Positions 5,665-11,547 of a stretch of 11,547 nucleotides of DNA are shown here, in pieces. The DNA is from Spirochaetaceae bacterium (GTDB lineage: Bacteria > Spirochaetota > Spirochaetia > Treponematales > Breznakiellaceae). Below the pieces are notes generated by a model, which was not told where the DNA came from, searched no databases, and saw nothing but the letters and a program-made list of their open reading frames with translations. Each line of letters starts with the position of its first letter. Position 1 is the first letter of the stretch. Position numbers and translations under genes: made by a program. The stretch is taken from positions 1 to 11,547 of the forward strand of contig JAIRMP010000137.1 in NCBI GenBank assembly GCA_031258615.1, written 5' to 3'.

Positions 5665-5693
5665 TTGACAGGTACATATTGGCGTAATATCAT
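5665..5693 (+). promoter_or_regulatory. Strong sigma70-type promoter for the ferredoxin gene
   Basis: TTGACA (5665-5670, 6 of 6), a 17-base spacer and TATCAT (5688-5693, 5 of 6) form the best promoter in the window. Transcription near 5700 would give a leader of about 55 nt ending in GGAGG (5744-5748), six bases before the ATG. The 21-bp array ends about 30-40 bp upstream of the -35 box, in the position expected for an activator or upstream-element region. Confidence 0.75.
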
Positions 5694-5754
5694 TAAAATT
5701 CGTGGCGGCCATAGCGCCGTACCGCGATAAAATCATTGTTTTTGGAGGATTTTT

Positions 5755-6174
5755 ATGAAAAAACTAGCTGTTAAAAAGGGTCAGGATGAGTGTATGGCTT
5801 GCTTGACCTGTGAAAATGTCTGCGCAGCCGCGTTTTACAAGAGCGAAGACACCACAACGCAGAACCTTTCCTGCGTCCGAATTACGAACAAGGGCGGCAA
5901 AGCAAAGGTGATTGCCTGTGTACAGTGCGGAAAGTGCGCGGAAAGCTGCGAGTCCAAAGCGATAAGCAAAAACGCGAAAGGTGTGTACATACTCGACAAA
6001 AAGGCCTGTGTGAATTGCGGCAAGTGTATCGAGGCCTGTCCCTTTAACCTTGTAGTCAAGGCAAAGGAACGGGAGTCGCCCAGCAAGTGTATCGCGTGCG
6101 GCATCTGTGTAAAAAACTGTCCAATGGACATCTTGTACATCAAAGAAGAGGAAGAGAAGGCCAAGGCAAGCTGA
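5755..6174 (+). CDS. Four-cluster 4Fe-4S ferredoxin-like electron carrier
   Basis: The 139-residue soluble protein carries four CxxCxxCxxxC motifs: Cys13/16/19/23, Cys55/58/61/65 (CVQCGKCAESC), Cys85/88/91/95 (CVNCGKCIEACP) and Cys112/115/118/122 (CIACGICVKNCP), plus an extra Cys40. Up to four [4Fe-4S] clusters are expected, and the final two form a classical 2x[4Fe-4S] ferredoxin unit. The layout resembles small iron-sulfur subunits that pass electrons to oxidoreductases or hydrogenases (HycB/CooF-like), but no partner enzyme is adjacent, so the redox partner is unknown. There is no signal peptide or Tat motif, implying a cytoplasmic location. GGAGG at 5744-5748 fixes the ATG. It appears monocistronic, with its own strong promoter and hairpins downstream. 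The C-terminus is Lys/Glu-rich. Confidence 0.9.
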   Translation: MKKLAVKKGQDECMACLTCENVCAAAFYKSEDTTTQNLSCVRITNKGGKAKVIACVQCGKCAESCESKAISKNAKGVYILDKKACVNCGKCIEACPFNLVVKAKERESPSKCIACGICVKNCPMDILYIKEEEEKAKAS

Positions 6175-6190
6175 TACGCAGAATCGTTTT

Positions 6191-6230
6191 GACTTGGGTG
6201 CGGCTTCCGCCCGGAAGCCGCACCCAAGTC
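6191..6230 (+). terminator. Strong GC-rich hairpin after the ferredoxin gene
   Basis: GACTTGGGTGCGGCTTCCG (6191-6209) and its exact reverse complement (6212-6230) give a 19-bp stem with a minimal loop, 17 bases past the stop codon. There is no downstream T-run, so it may stabilise the mRNA 3' end or act as an imperfect terminator. Confidence 0.5.
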
Positions 6231-6246
6231 CTCTGCCGGCGGCACA

Positions 6247-6301
6247 ACCCCGCATACGGGATGAGGTATGTACCGGTCCTGCGGGGTAATGGCGCGCCAT
6301 T
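6247..6301. repeat. Stem-loop and palindrome upstream of the TRAP operon
   Basis: ACCCCGCA (6247-6254) pairs with TGCGGGGT (6280-6287), closing a 25-nt loop. It is followed at once by the 14-bp palindrome AATGGCGCGCCATT (6288-6301). It lies about 40 bp upstream of the predicted promoter of dctP. No known riboswitch was recognised. Confidence 0.55.
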
Positions 6302-6341
6302 CGTCATAAAAATAAAATTGCTATGCCTTGTACGTTTTAGC

Positions 6342-6390
6342 TTGCATATTTTTTAACATTGTATTAACATAATCTAAGTGATTTTATCAC
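6342..6390 (+). promoter_or_regulatory. Putative promoter and operator of the dctPQM-eda-kdgK operon
   Basis: TTGCAT (6342-6347), a 17-base spacer and TAACAT (6365-6370) form a moderate promoter. Two TTAACAT direct repeats (6353-6359 and 6364-6370) are 11 bp apart. Immediately downstream, GTGATTTTATCAC (6378-6390) is a perfect inverted repeat located at the expected start of transcription, a typical repressor position. A run of ten A residues (6391-6400) follows. The regulator is not encoded in the window. Confidence 0.4.
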
Positions 6391-6417
6391 AAAAAAAAAA
6401 TTTTCATGGAGGAAATT

Positions 6418-7431
6418 ATGAAAATGAGTAGAATGTTTCTTTGGGTTACTATCGCCGTGCTTGTAGCGGGCGGTAGCGTGTTTGCGACAGGCGACAAGGA
6501 TTCCGGCAGCAAGACAGCCGCGAAAATATCGGTTACCTTTGCCGGGACCGAGGCCGCCACGACGGGACAGAGTCGCATGATGCAGGAAGTCGCGAATAAA
6601 CTGAACGCGACTGGCCGCTTTGAGGCATCCGTGCAGGTGAACGGCGCGTTGTCGAACAACACCGATGACCTTGTGGCGCAGGCAAAGAGCGGTGTACCGC
6701 TCGTGGTGCCGTCCGATCCGGGGCGTCTGGCCAGCCAGTTCAACATCCCCGACCTGAACATCCTGATGGCGCCCTACGTACTGACGGACATCAGCGCTCT
6801 TCAAAAACTGCCGGACACGGCAATTTTTAAGGGATGGCAGAGCCAGCTTGAGGCGCAGGGGATCACGTTTGTCGCGGATATGTACAACGGTTTCCGCAGT
6901 TTCTACACGCTGACGCCGGTCGCAAAAGTCGCGGACCTTAAAGGCTTGCGCATCAGAGGTTTTGGCAACAACATCGGCAACGCGCTTGCCAAGTATTTCG
7001 GTTTTGCCAACATCGGTATTCCGTGGGGCGAGGTACTGCCCGGTCTACAGCAAAAGACACTGGACGGCTGCGAGGTACAGGTTGCCACCGCTTACGGTTC
7101 GGCAATCTTCGATGTCGCCAAGAATCTTGCGCTGACCAAACACTATATGCTCCAGTCATCCTTCGTATGCTCAACCGATCTTCTTAATCGTATGCCCGAA
7201 GCGGACAGGAAACTGTTCCTTGATACGATTCAGCAGACCGCCAAGAAGTACGGTGATATTGTCGCTTCCGAAGAGGATGGCTTCTATCAGCAGATGAGGG
7301 ACAAGGGCGTTACCATAACCGAAGTAGATATAAAAGAATTTGAAAATGCTATCGCTCCGCTGTATACCAACAATGACCTGGGCCTTTCTCCCGGTCTAAA
7401 AGACAGACTGTTCAGAGAGCTCGGTCTCTAG
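6418..7431 (+). CDS. dctP: TRAP transporter periplasmic substrate-binding protein, DctP family
   Basis: This protein binds the substrate in the periplasm and hands it to the DctQM permease, whose uptake is driven by an ion gradient. The 337-residue product has a Sec signal peptide (Lys-Met-Ser-Arg, then hydrophobic 7-20) with probable cleavage after SVFA at residues 20-23; no lipobox Cys is present, so it is soluble rather than a lipoprotein. Typical DctP features include GFRSFYT (158-164), the DLKGLRIRG segment (173-181) holding the carboxylate-binding Arg, and the GCEVQ segment near 217-221. GGAGG (6408-6412) lies five bases before ATG 6418; an ATG at 6406 overlaps that site and is rejected. 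The genes downstream point to an acidic sugar such as 2-keto-3-deoxygluconate or a hexuronate as ligand. Confidence 0.95.
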   Translation: MKMSRMFLWVTIAVLVAGGSVFATGDKDSGSKTAAKISVTFAGTEAATTGQSRMMQEVANKLNATGRFEASVQVNGALSNNTDDLVAQAKSGVPLVVPSDPGRLASQFNIPDLNILMAPYVLTDISALQKLPDTAIFKGWQSQLEAQGITFVADMYNGFRSFYTLTPVAKVADLKGLRIRGFGNNIGNALAKYFGFANIGIPWGEVLPGLQQKTLDGCEVQVATAYGSAIFDVAKNLALTKHYMLQSSFVCSTDLLNRMPEADRKLFLDTIQQTAKKYGDIVASEEDGFYQQMRDKGVTITEVDIKEFENAIAPLYTNNDLGLSPGLKDRLFRELGL

Positions 7432-7436
7432 GCTGC

Positions 7437-7471
7437 AAAAACATTCCGGCGCCTGCCACCGGAATGTTTTT
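7437..7471 (+). terminator. Intrinsic terminator/attenuator between dctP and dctQ
   Basis: AAAAACATTCCGG (7437-7449) and CCGGAATGTTTTT (7459-7471) form a perfect 13-bp stem around a 9-nt loop, ending in a T-run, five bases after the dctP stop. Partial termination here would make more DctP than permease, a stoichiometry often seen for binding-protein-dependent transporters. Confidence 0.85.
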
Positions 7472-7482
7472 AAAGGGATGTT

Positions 7483-7524
7483 TGATGGAAGCTGTTTCAA
7501 ACCAGTTTGAAACAGCTTCCATCA
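7483..7524. repeat. Perfect 20-bp inverted repeat between dctP and dctQ
   Basis: The arm at 7483-7502 (TGATGGAAGCTG... ending TTTCAAAC) is exactly complementary to 7505-7524, with CA between them. No T-run follows. It sits 11 bp after the terminator and 75 bp before dctQ, and could be an mRNA-stabilising hairpin, an RNase site or an operator. Confidence 0.9.
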
Positions 7525-7599
7525 TATTCCGTTTCTAACTATTCATTTAAATTGAGTCCGGCTGAGCAGCCTCACCGGATACTGCCCGAGGAGGGAGTT

Positions 7600-8082
7600 A
7601 TGCGAAAATTGTACCGGTTTCTTTGTAAAGCCGAAGTAATAATCTGCGGGGTAGCCTTTATATTTCTTGTCGCGTTTGTTTTTATGTCCGCGATCCTGCG
7701 TTTTTTCCGGGTATCTATGTCATGGAACATAGATATGGCGATGTTTTTGCTTGCGTGGACAGCCTTTTTAGGCGCCGATATAGCGTGGCGCAGCGGTCAG
7801 CTTGTCGGTATAGACATGGTAACCCGCCGCCTGCCTAAGGCGCTTCAAAAAATAATCGAGATTCTGCTGTACGTGATCATATTCTGCGCCCTCGTTTTGA
7901 TAGCGGCTTTCGGTATCAAACTTGGCGTCGCGGAGCGGCTTAGAAAGTACCAGTCGATACCGATTCCGTACTCTTTTATGACTCTCAGCATCGTTGTCAC
8001 GGCGTTCTCGATGATGCTGTCTACCATACTAAAGATACGCCGCGCGGTACTCAGGCGCAATGAAAAGGGGGAAGCCAAATGA
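7600..8082 (+). CDS. dctQ: TRAP transporter small permease subunit, DctQ family
   Basis: The 160-residue inner-membrane protein has four predicted helices (about residues 12-32, 45-63, 84-108 and 124-145) and a positively charged C-terminus. This is the standard size and topology for DctQ, which partners DctM. The motif MSWNIDMAMFLLAWTAFLGA with AWRSGQLVGID is characteristic of the family. AGGAGG (7589-7594) lies five bases before ATG 7600. The frame extends upstream to a TTG at 7507, but that part reads the inverted repeat and has no binding site, so it is rejected. The stop overlaps the dctM start by four bases (ATGA), indicating translational coupling. Confidence 0.93.
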   Translation: MRKLYRFLCKAEVIICGVAFIFLVAFVFMSAILRFFRVSMSWNIDMAMFLLAWTAFLGADIAWRSGQLVGIDMVTRRLPKALQKIIEILLYVIIFCALVLIAAFGIKLGVAERLRKYQSIPIPYSFMTLSIVVTAFSMMLSTILKIRRAVLRRNEKGEAK

Positions 8083-9368
8083 CGTTGTTACTTGTTTGTT
8101 TTGTTGCTTTTTTGGTGCTGGGGATGCCCATCGCCTTTGTAATAGGGATTGCCGGTTTTGCCTACTTCGCTTCGGTGCCTTTCCTCAACTTTCAAACCGC
8201 CACCCAGATGATAGTCGCGCAGAGCCAGTCGTTTGCGTTCCTGGCCGTCCCATTCTTCATATTTGCCGGTAATTTAATGAACGTATCCGGCATTACGGAC
8301 AGGCTCCTCAGCCTTGCCCGTTTGTTGACACGCCGGATGTACGGCGGTACGGCCCAGATAAGCGTTGTTATGAGCACGCTGATGGGCGGCGTATCCGGCT
8401 CCGCTACGGCGGACGCCGCGATGGAGACCCGCATCCTGGGCCCGGAAATGATGCGGATAGGCTACAAAAAGGGCTATATCTGCGCGGTAAACTGTGTTAC
8501 CGCCCTCATCACCGCAACGATACCGCCCAGCCTCGGCCTCATCATATTTGGCTTTGTCGGTGAGGTATCCATAGGCAGGCTCTTCGCTGCCGGCCTTATC
8601 CCCGGCCTTTTAATGATGCTTTTCCTGATGACCACTACATCGATCACGAGCCGTGTCTACAAATTCGATCCGCCAAAAACGAAGGAGTCCAAACTAAGCG
8701 CCGGAGACCTGTTCAATAACCTCAAGGAATCGGTATGGGCGCTGCTCTTTCCGATCATCCTGATTGTCGGGATACGGTTTGGCGTGTTTACGCCGTCCGA
8801 ATCGGGCGCTTTTGCCGTCATTTACGCGATACTGATAGGAAAATTCGTGTACAAGGAACTGACCTGGCCGAATTTCAAGCAGGCGCTTATCACAACTTTG
8901 AAGGACAACGGCGCGATCATGCTGATAATAGCTATGTCCGGCCCGTTCAGCTACGCGATAACCTGGGTAAAACTGCCTGTCGCGCTCAGTAACCTGATAT
9001 TCGGCATTACCAGCAACCCGCAGGCCCTCGTTCTTATCATGCTGGGCTTCCTGTTCATAACGGGGATGTTTGTTGACAGCAATGTAAATTTCCTGCTCCT
9101 GACGCCGATCTTCCTGCCTATGGTAAAGGAAGCGGGCATAGATCCGGTGCATTTCGGCGTGTTGATGGCAACCGTCGTCACGCTGGGGGTAATGACTCCC
9201 CCCATAGGCTCGGCACTGTACACGGTCTGCGGCATAATAGACTGCCCGCCGGAGGAGTACACATGGCATTCGCTGCCTTTCCTGGCGGCGGTGCTGCTGG
9301 AACTTGCGATCCTCGTATTCCTGCCGGATTTGGTGCTGTGGATACCGAATATGGTCTTTGGTAATTGA
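8079..9368 (+). CDS. dctM: TRAP transporter large permease subunit, DctM family
   Basis: The 429-residue, strongly hydrophobic membrane protein is the translocation subunit of the TRAP transporter and has the usual family length. Family signatures are FFIFAGNLMNVSGITDRL (59-76), GGVSGSATADAA (103-114), the Pro-containing loop IPPSLGLIIFG (148-158), VFTPSESGAFAVIYA in the middle and TPPIGSALYTVCGI near the C-terminus. About 11-12 membrane segments are visible. The two IPPS/TPPIG-type hairpin loops mark the two halves of the ion-transporter fold. The start overlaps the dctQ stop (ATGA), so the subunits are co-translated. The eda gene follows after 15 bp, placing metabolism of the imported substrate in the same transcript. 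Confidence 0.96.
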   Translation: MTLLLVCFVAFLVLGMPIAFVIGIAGFAYFASVPFLNFQTATQMIVAQSQSFAFLAVPFFIFAGNLMNVSGITDRLLSLARLLTRRMYGGTAQISVVMSTLMGGVSGSATADAAMETRILGPEMMRIGYKKGYICAVNCVTALITATIPPSLGLIIFGFVGEVSIGRLFAAGLIPGLLMMLFLMTTTSITSRVYKFDPPKTKESKLSAGDLFNNLKESVWALLFPIILIVGIRFGVFTPSESGAFAVIYAILIGKFVYKELTWPNFKQALITTLKDNGAIMLIIAMSGPFSYAITWVKLPVALSNLIFGITSNPQALVLIMLGFLFITGMFVDSNVNFLLLTPIFLPMVKEAGIDPVHFGVLMATVVTLGVMTPPIGSALYTVCGIIDCPPEEYTWHSLPFLAAVLLELAILVFLPDLVLWIPNMVFGN

Positions 9369-9383
9369 GGCGGATTTTGCTTT

Positions 9384-10040
9384 ATGATGATGAATGAGGC
9401 AATCAAAAAAAAGATTGAAGAGTCAGGGCTGGTCGCCGTGCTTGTGGTTGATGACGCGGCGGACGCCGTTCCGCTGGCAAAGGCCCTGCTGCGGGGCGGA
9501 GTCGATACGATCGAACTGACGCTCCGCACGCCGGCGGCGTTTGACGCGCTATCAAAGATAAGGGCCTTGGCGCCTGAGATTACAGCCGGCATAGGTACGA
9601 TCCTTACGCCTGCGCATATTAAAGAGGCCAAAGACCGCGGAGCGGCCTTTGGCGTCGCGCCCGGTTACAATCCAACCGTGCTGGATGCCGCGAAAAACTT
9701 TGCGCTTCCCTATGCGCCTGGTATAAGCACAGCTTCCGAGATAGAGGCCGCCTTTGAGAGGGACTGTAGGACGCTGAAATTTTTCCCCGCCGAAAGCCTG
9801 GGCGGGCTTTCCTACCTTAAAACTGTGAACGCGCCGTACGCCCACCTCGGCATACGGTACATACCGCTTGGCGGTATCAGCATCGTCAACCTTAAAGACT
9901 ACCTAGAAAACGAGGCTGTACTGGCTGTCGGCGGGTCATGGCTGGCGTCGCGCGATCTGATAAGCGAAAAGAATTGGGATAGAATCAGCCGAAACTGTGA
10001 GGAAGCGATGAGTATTGTCCGTCAGGTAAGGGGAAAATGA
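9384..10040 (+). CDS. eda: 2-keto-3-deoxy-6-phosphogluconate (KDPG) aldolase
   Basis: This class I aldolase cleaves KDPG to pyruvate and glyceraldehyde 3-phosphate, the last step of the Entner-Doudoroff and hexuronate pathways. The 218-residue product matches the family: VAVLVVDDAADAVPLAKALL (17-36), the catalytic Glu44 in IELTLRT, GIGTILTP (69-76), and the Schiff-base Lys132 in LKFFPAESLGG. Three ATG codons in a row (9384, 9387, 9390) could serve as start; the nearest purine stretch, GAGGCGG (9367-9373), is more than ten bases upstream, so initiation is not strongly defined. The stop overlaps the start of kdgK, and both enzymes act in sequence on the same pathway intermediate. Confidence 0.95.
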   Translation: MMMNEAIKKKIEESGLVAVLVVDDAADAVPLAKALLRGGVDTIELTLRTPAAFDALSKIRALAPEITAGIGTILTPAHIKEAKDRGAAFGVAPGYNPTVLDAAKNFALPYAPGISTASEIEAAFERDCRTLKFFPAESLGGLSYLKTVNAPYAHLGIRYIPLGGISIVNLKDYLENEAVLAVGGSWLASRDLISEKNWDRISRNCEEAMSIVRQVRGK

Positions 10041-11134
10041 TGTCCAAGTTAGTTACCTTTGGTGAAATTATGATGCGCCTGCAAACAAAGGCGGGCAGGC
10101 GTTTTCGGCAGAGTCTGCCGGGAGATATGGAAGTAATATTTGGCGGCGCGGAAGCGAACGTGGCGGCCTCGTTTGCGCTGCTCGGCGGCGCGGCGGCCTT
10201 TGTTACCGCCCTGCCGGAAAACCCCATAGCGGACGCCTGCCTGGGCAGCCTGCGGTCCCTAGGCGTTGATGTTTCCGGTGTTGTTCGCGGCAAAAAGGGC
10301 CGGCTCGGCATCTACTTTGCCGAAGCGGGCGCGAACCAGCGTCCCAGCAACGTGATCTATGACCGCGATTATTCATCGGTTTCGATGGAAAATCCAGGGA
10401 GCTACAGATGGATCAGGGTTTTCAGGGGAGCGGATTGGTTTCACACAACAGGGATAACGCTGGCCCTGTCAAAAATTGCCGCACGGACAACCGTTGATGC
10501 GGTAAAAAAGGCAAAAAAGGCCGGCCTTACCGTGTCCTTCGATCTTAACTTCCGCAAAAAACTCTGGCGCTGGAAAAAAGGAACGTCTCCCAATGAACTT
10601 GCCGGCAGTGTGATGGGCGAACTGCTGCCGTTTGTTGACATCCTTATCGCCAACGAGGAGGATGTTGGGGACGTTTTAGGCATAAAAGACGACAGCCTGG
10701 ACACTGCCAGCGGTTCCATCAACGTTGGCAGGTATCCGGGCATAGCCGGGCAGGTAGCGCAAAGGTTTCCGAACATCAAAAAAATCGCGTTCACGCTACG
10801 TGAAAGCATCTCGGCGACGCATAACAACTGGGGTTGTATGCTTTACGATACGGCAAGCGGCGCGGTACACTTTGCCCCGCAATCAAACGGCTCGTACAGC
10901 CCCTACCGGATAACGGACATAGTGGACCGCATAGGCGGCGGCGATTCGTTTGGCGCCGCTCTGATTTACGCTTTGCAGGACGATGAGCTGAAACAGGATG
11001 ATGAAAAATCCGCCGCCTTTGCCGCGGCCGCCTCCTGCCTCTGCCACTCGATCTACGGCGACTTTAACTATTCCACAAAGGACGAAGTCCTTGCCCTGAT
11101 GGCTGGCAGTACCTCTGGCCGCATCGTCCGTTAG
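10040..11134 (+). CDS. kdgK: 2-keto-3-deoxygluconate kinase, PfkB family
   Basis: KdgK phosphorylates 2-keto-3-deoxygluconate with ATP to give KDPG, the substrate of Eda. The product is 364 residues from the chosen start (365 from ATG 10037). Using the longer numbering, the protein opens KLVTFGEIMMRL (4-15), has the sugar-binding FGGAEANVA (35-43), FDLNFRKKLW (168-177), NEEDVGDVLG (206-215), and the PfkB anion hole and catalytic base in DRIGGGDSFGAAL (Asp303). The tail HSIYGDFNYSTKDEVLALM is typical of the long KdgK subgroup. ATG 10040 is preferred because AAGGGG (10028-10033) lies six bases upstream; ATG 10037 would leave only three. The start overlaps the eda stop, implying coupled translation. 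No clear terminator follows; CTCCTG (11138-11143) with CAGGAG (11158-11163) is weak. Confidence 0.94.
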   Translation: MSKLVTFGEIMMRLQTKAGRRFRQSLPGDMEVIFGGAEANVAASFALLGGAAAFVTALPENPIADACLGSLRSLGVDVSGVVRGKKGRLGIYFAEAGANQRPSNVIYDRDYSSVSMENPGSYRWIRVFRGADWFHTTGITLALSKIAARTTVDAVKKAKKAGLTVSFDLNFRKKLWRWKKGTSPNELAGSVMGELLPFVDILIANEEDVGDVLGIKDDSLDTASGSINVGRYPGIAGQVAQRFPNIKKIAFTLRESISATHNNWGCMLYDTASGAVHFAPQSNGSYSPYRITDIVDRIGGGDSFGAALIYALQDDELKQDDEKSAAFAAAASCLCHSIYGDFNYSTKDEVLALMAGSTSGRIVR

Positions 11135-11547
11135 CGGCTCCTGAAAAACCGTCCGCCCAGGAGGGTGTGCGTTGTATCGCGGACAAGTTTGCGGCGGTGG
11201 AGCAAGCCCCAACAGCCCGGAAGCAGGATGAAAAAGCCCCCGCAGAAAATGCGCAAGACAAGCCGCAAACTCCTACCGTTGTGTGGTGTGCGCCTGTGGC
11301 GCGGTCGAGGGGCATTGCGGGCAGCGTAGCAGAGCGCCGTCATTTCCAGGCGCGTAGCGCCGAAGCAATCGTGGCAAGCGCGGGGCGCTTGCCATAGGAG
11401 TTTGCGCCGCCAGCCGCAAGGCGGCTTGCTTAGGGCAACGCTGATTAAAGGCACATTTTATCGGAATTCAAAGACTAAAACCCTCTCTGCCGCAAAGTTT
11501 CTTCCCGTTCGCCAATAGAGCAGTGATTTTTTATACTATCGGGCTGC
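11135..11547. other. Repeat-bearing non-coding region after kdgK
   Basis: No gene is supported. It holds the REP-like unit at 11338-11371, the hairpin GGCAAGCGC-GGG-GCGCTTGCC (11373-11393), which may terminate transcription without a T-run, and AGCCGC-AAG-GCGGCT (11412-11426). Open frames on both strands read through these repeats and lack ribosome binding sites. The last 100 bases are AT-richer and may lead into the next gene's upstream region. Confidence 0.6.
11338..11371 (+). repeat. REP-like unit, second location
   Basis: The 31 bases at 11341-11371 are identical to 4049-4079, and here the unit begins CGTCATTTCC. This is the same family as the right arm at 4101-4136 read on the minus strand (CGTCATTGCGAG). 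It is a single half-element, followed by a perfect 9-bp inverted repeat. Confidence 0.85.

Noticed and set aside
5409..5687. Plus-strand open frame encoding MSAKLSL heptads, and minus-strand frames (5354-5677, 5010-5591) encoding FADMRES or FCRHEGK repeats that look like Cys/His metal-binding units
   Set aside because: All arise from a stop-free 21-bp repeat read in different frames. None has a ribosome binding site; the plus frame runs over the ferredoxin promoter, and the Cys/His pattern is a by-product of the DNA repeat.
6378..6390. CRP/cAMP-receptor site
   Set aside because: The half-sites resemble TGTGA/TCACA but the left one reads AGTGA and the spacing is 5, not 6. I kept it only as an unnamed operator-like palindrome.
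7507..7599. Longer DctQ starting at TTG 7507
   Set aside because: The extra 31 residues read through the right arm of the inverted repeat. ATG 7600 has AGGAGG at optimal spacing and gives the family's usual N-terminus.
11131..11454. Minus-strand and plus-strand small genes after kdgK (including the 76-residue frame at 11167-11397)
   Set aside because: They overlap REP-like and hairpin repeats, have no ribosome binding site, and the same translated repeat (HFQARSAEAI) appears at the other repeat copy at 4046-4078.

Overview
The window (about 52% GC by eye, with dense small palindromes between genes) looks like a chromosomal segment of an anaerobic, fermentative bacterium. The gene mix (TRAP-type sugar-acid uptake feeding 2-keto-3-deoxygluconate catabolism, a multi-cluster ferredoxin, a DUF3782-type nuclease-fold protein) and the intergenic repeat style suggest a host-associated spirochaete such as a gut Treponema. 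That assignment is an impression from family content, not a proof. No rRNA, tRNA, CRISPR, transposase or phage gene is visible.

Layout. (1) 1-390: possible 3' end of an incoming gene, then palindrome-rich non-coding DNA and a promoter. (2) 415-3892, + strand: a probable transcription unit of an uncharacterised RecA/KaiC-like P-loop ATPase, a GtrB/DPM1-type membrane glycosyltransferase, and the catalytic subunit of acetolactate synthase (ilvB, with no ilvN visible). (3) 3893-5664: a repeat-rich island. A single minus-strand gene (DUF3782, coiled coil plus PD-(D/E)XK-like domain) is bracketed by two direct copies of a roughly 115-bp element. Beyond it lie nested palindromes, a 28-bp perfect palindrome and an eleven-unit 21-bp tandem array ending about 30-40 bp before a strong promoter. 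(4) 5665-6174: that promoter and a four-cluster 4Fe-4S ferredoxin, followed by strong hairpins. (5) 6342-11134: a promoter/operator region and the operon dctP-(terminator, hairpin)-dctQ-dctM-eda-kdgK. (6) 11135-11547: repeat-bearing non-coding DNA.

Functionally, the right half is coherent. A TRAP transporter (periplasmic DctP, membrane DctQ and DctM) imports an acidic substrate, and KdgK and Eda convert 2-keto-3-deoxygluconate through KDPG to pyruvate and glyceraldehyde 3-phosphate. The absence of uronate isomerases or dehydratases suggests that the imported substrate is KDG itself, or that the upstream steps are encoded elsewhere.

The observations most worth a second look are the 21-bp array (exactly two helical turns per unit) next to the ferredoxin promoter, the DUF3782 gene sitting between direct repeats with its own coiled coil built from 21- and 33-bp DNA repeats, the tandem hairpins separating dctP from its permease genes, and a 12-bp-stem palindrome inside the ilvB linker. 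None of these proves a new system.
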